64,000 bases of DNA from Acetobacter ghanensis (GTDB taxonomy: Bacteria > Pseudomonadota > Alphaproteobacteria > Acetobacterales > Acetobacteraceae), in NCBI RefSeq assembly GCF_001499675.1, contig NZ_LN609302.1:898896-962895 (forward strand), in the 5' to 3' direction. This document shows, one piece after another, positions 63,750 to 64,000 of this stretch; positions within the stretch are counted from its first letter, which is position 1, and each line of letters opens with the position of its first letter. The position numbers and the translations under genes were made by a program. A model generated the notes under the pieces. It ran no database searches and had not been told where the DNA came from. It worked only from the letters and a program-made list of their open reading frames with translations.

Positions 63750-64000
63750 ATTTATGAGACGCCTCTAGGAGCCCCCAACGTAACGTTCGAACGTATGAGG
63801 TGGTGACATGCGTCAGCTTCCTACTGCTCTATTGGACGCATCCTTTGGTTGGTTACCCACCATGTTGATCGATGTGGGGTGTGCGGCATGAAGGTGGAGG
63901 TGGTGCCTACACCTGTAGCCCAATGATTTTGGGCGTGAGGGCATTTCATCATCTAACCAATAGGCACCGGTCTGCTCACGGTTAAAAAAAGCTCTTTAGT
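63750..64000. other. 251-base end region with inverted repeats, no recognised gene
   Basis: No protein of known family is visible. A perfect 12-base palindrome ACGTTCGAACGT lies at 63783-63794. A second nested pair, GGTGCCTA (63902-63909) and TAGGCACC (63961-63968), encloses the stem GCCCA / TGGGC. This could be a structured RNA, a remnant of a mobile element, or the start of the next gene region; the window ends before it can be settled. Confidence 0.4.

Noticed and set aside
1..64000. CRISPR arrays, toxin-antitoxin pairs, complete insertion sequences or prophage genes
   Set aside because: No regularly spaced repeats, transposase motifs or phage structural genes were recognised on either strand.

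Overview
The window looks like chromosomal DNA of an acetic acid bacterium (Acetobacteraceae, probably Acetobacter or a close relative). This is inferred from moderately high GC, alphaproteobacterial protein types, the aerobic (CobN/CobO/BluB) cobalamin route, a SatP acetate transporter, a GntP gluconate transporter, several aldehyde dehydrogenases and a cytochrome-type D-lactate dehydrogenase. No plasmid, prophage or CRISPR hallmark was seen.

Layout. 1-8.5 kb: tRNA-Arg(ACG) cut by the left edge, guaA, an AT-rich methyltransferase, cysteine synthase, a DUF2272 lipoprotein, a YbaK-type deacylase, mtnA and a histone H1-like protein. 8.5-13.5 kb: class 3 asparaginase, then a zinc regulon (zur and a coupled 172-residue protein, divergent from znuACB, with a palindrome that fits a Zur operator) and an unannotated-type 43-residue membrane protein. 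13.5-18.7 kb: flavin reductase, a 3-hydroxyisobutyryl-CoA hydrolase-like enzyme, satP, and a MarR/FUSC efflux pair. 18.9-34.2 kb: a cobalamin cluster that opens with a cobalamin riboswitch and carries a DUF1636 gene, cobW, cobN, cobB, a ribazole-phosphatase-like gene, cobO, cobQ, bluB, cobD, cobC, cobV, cobU and cobP. It covers cobalt handling and insertion, adenosylation and nucleotide-loop assembly; the corrin-ring genes and the cobS/cobT chelatase partners must lie elsewhere.

34.4-40 kb: a semialdehyde dehydrogenase, then what I read as a copper-uptake module: an OprC/NosA-type TonB-dependent receptor with a CxxxM copper motif, a His/Met/Cys-rich DUF2946 protein, and a divergent TonB with a Met/His-rich linker. 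Receptor and TonB are each broken by one base at a 7-base A/T run. tRNA-Glu follows. 40-49 kb: gntP, an NAD aldehyde dehydrogenase, manC, D-lactate dehydrogenase and the metQNI methionine importer. 49-54.5 kb: XRE regulator, siderophore-type TonB receptor, a serine hydrolase broken at a 6-base run, and alkB. 54.9-62.4 kb: MctP/DUF3311 monocarboxylate transporter, anmK, pdxJ-pdxA, and lapA-pyrF-trpF. 62.5-64 kb: tRNA-Ser(GGA) followed by AT-rich DNA with a sulfotransferase, probably the start of an acquired segment.

The most striking points are the copper module with its Met/His-rich TonB, and the fact that all three broken genes in the window are repaired by one extra base in an A/T homopolymer. 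The latter points first to a sequencing artefact and only second to phase variation or slippage. All calls come from reading the sequence; no database search was run.
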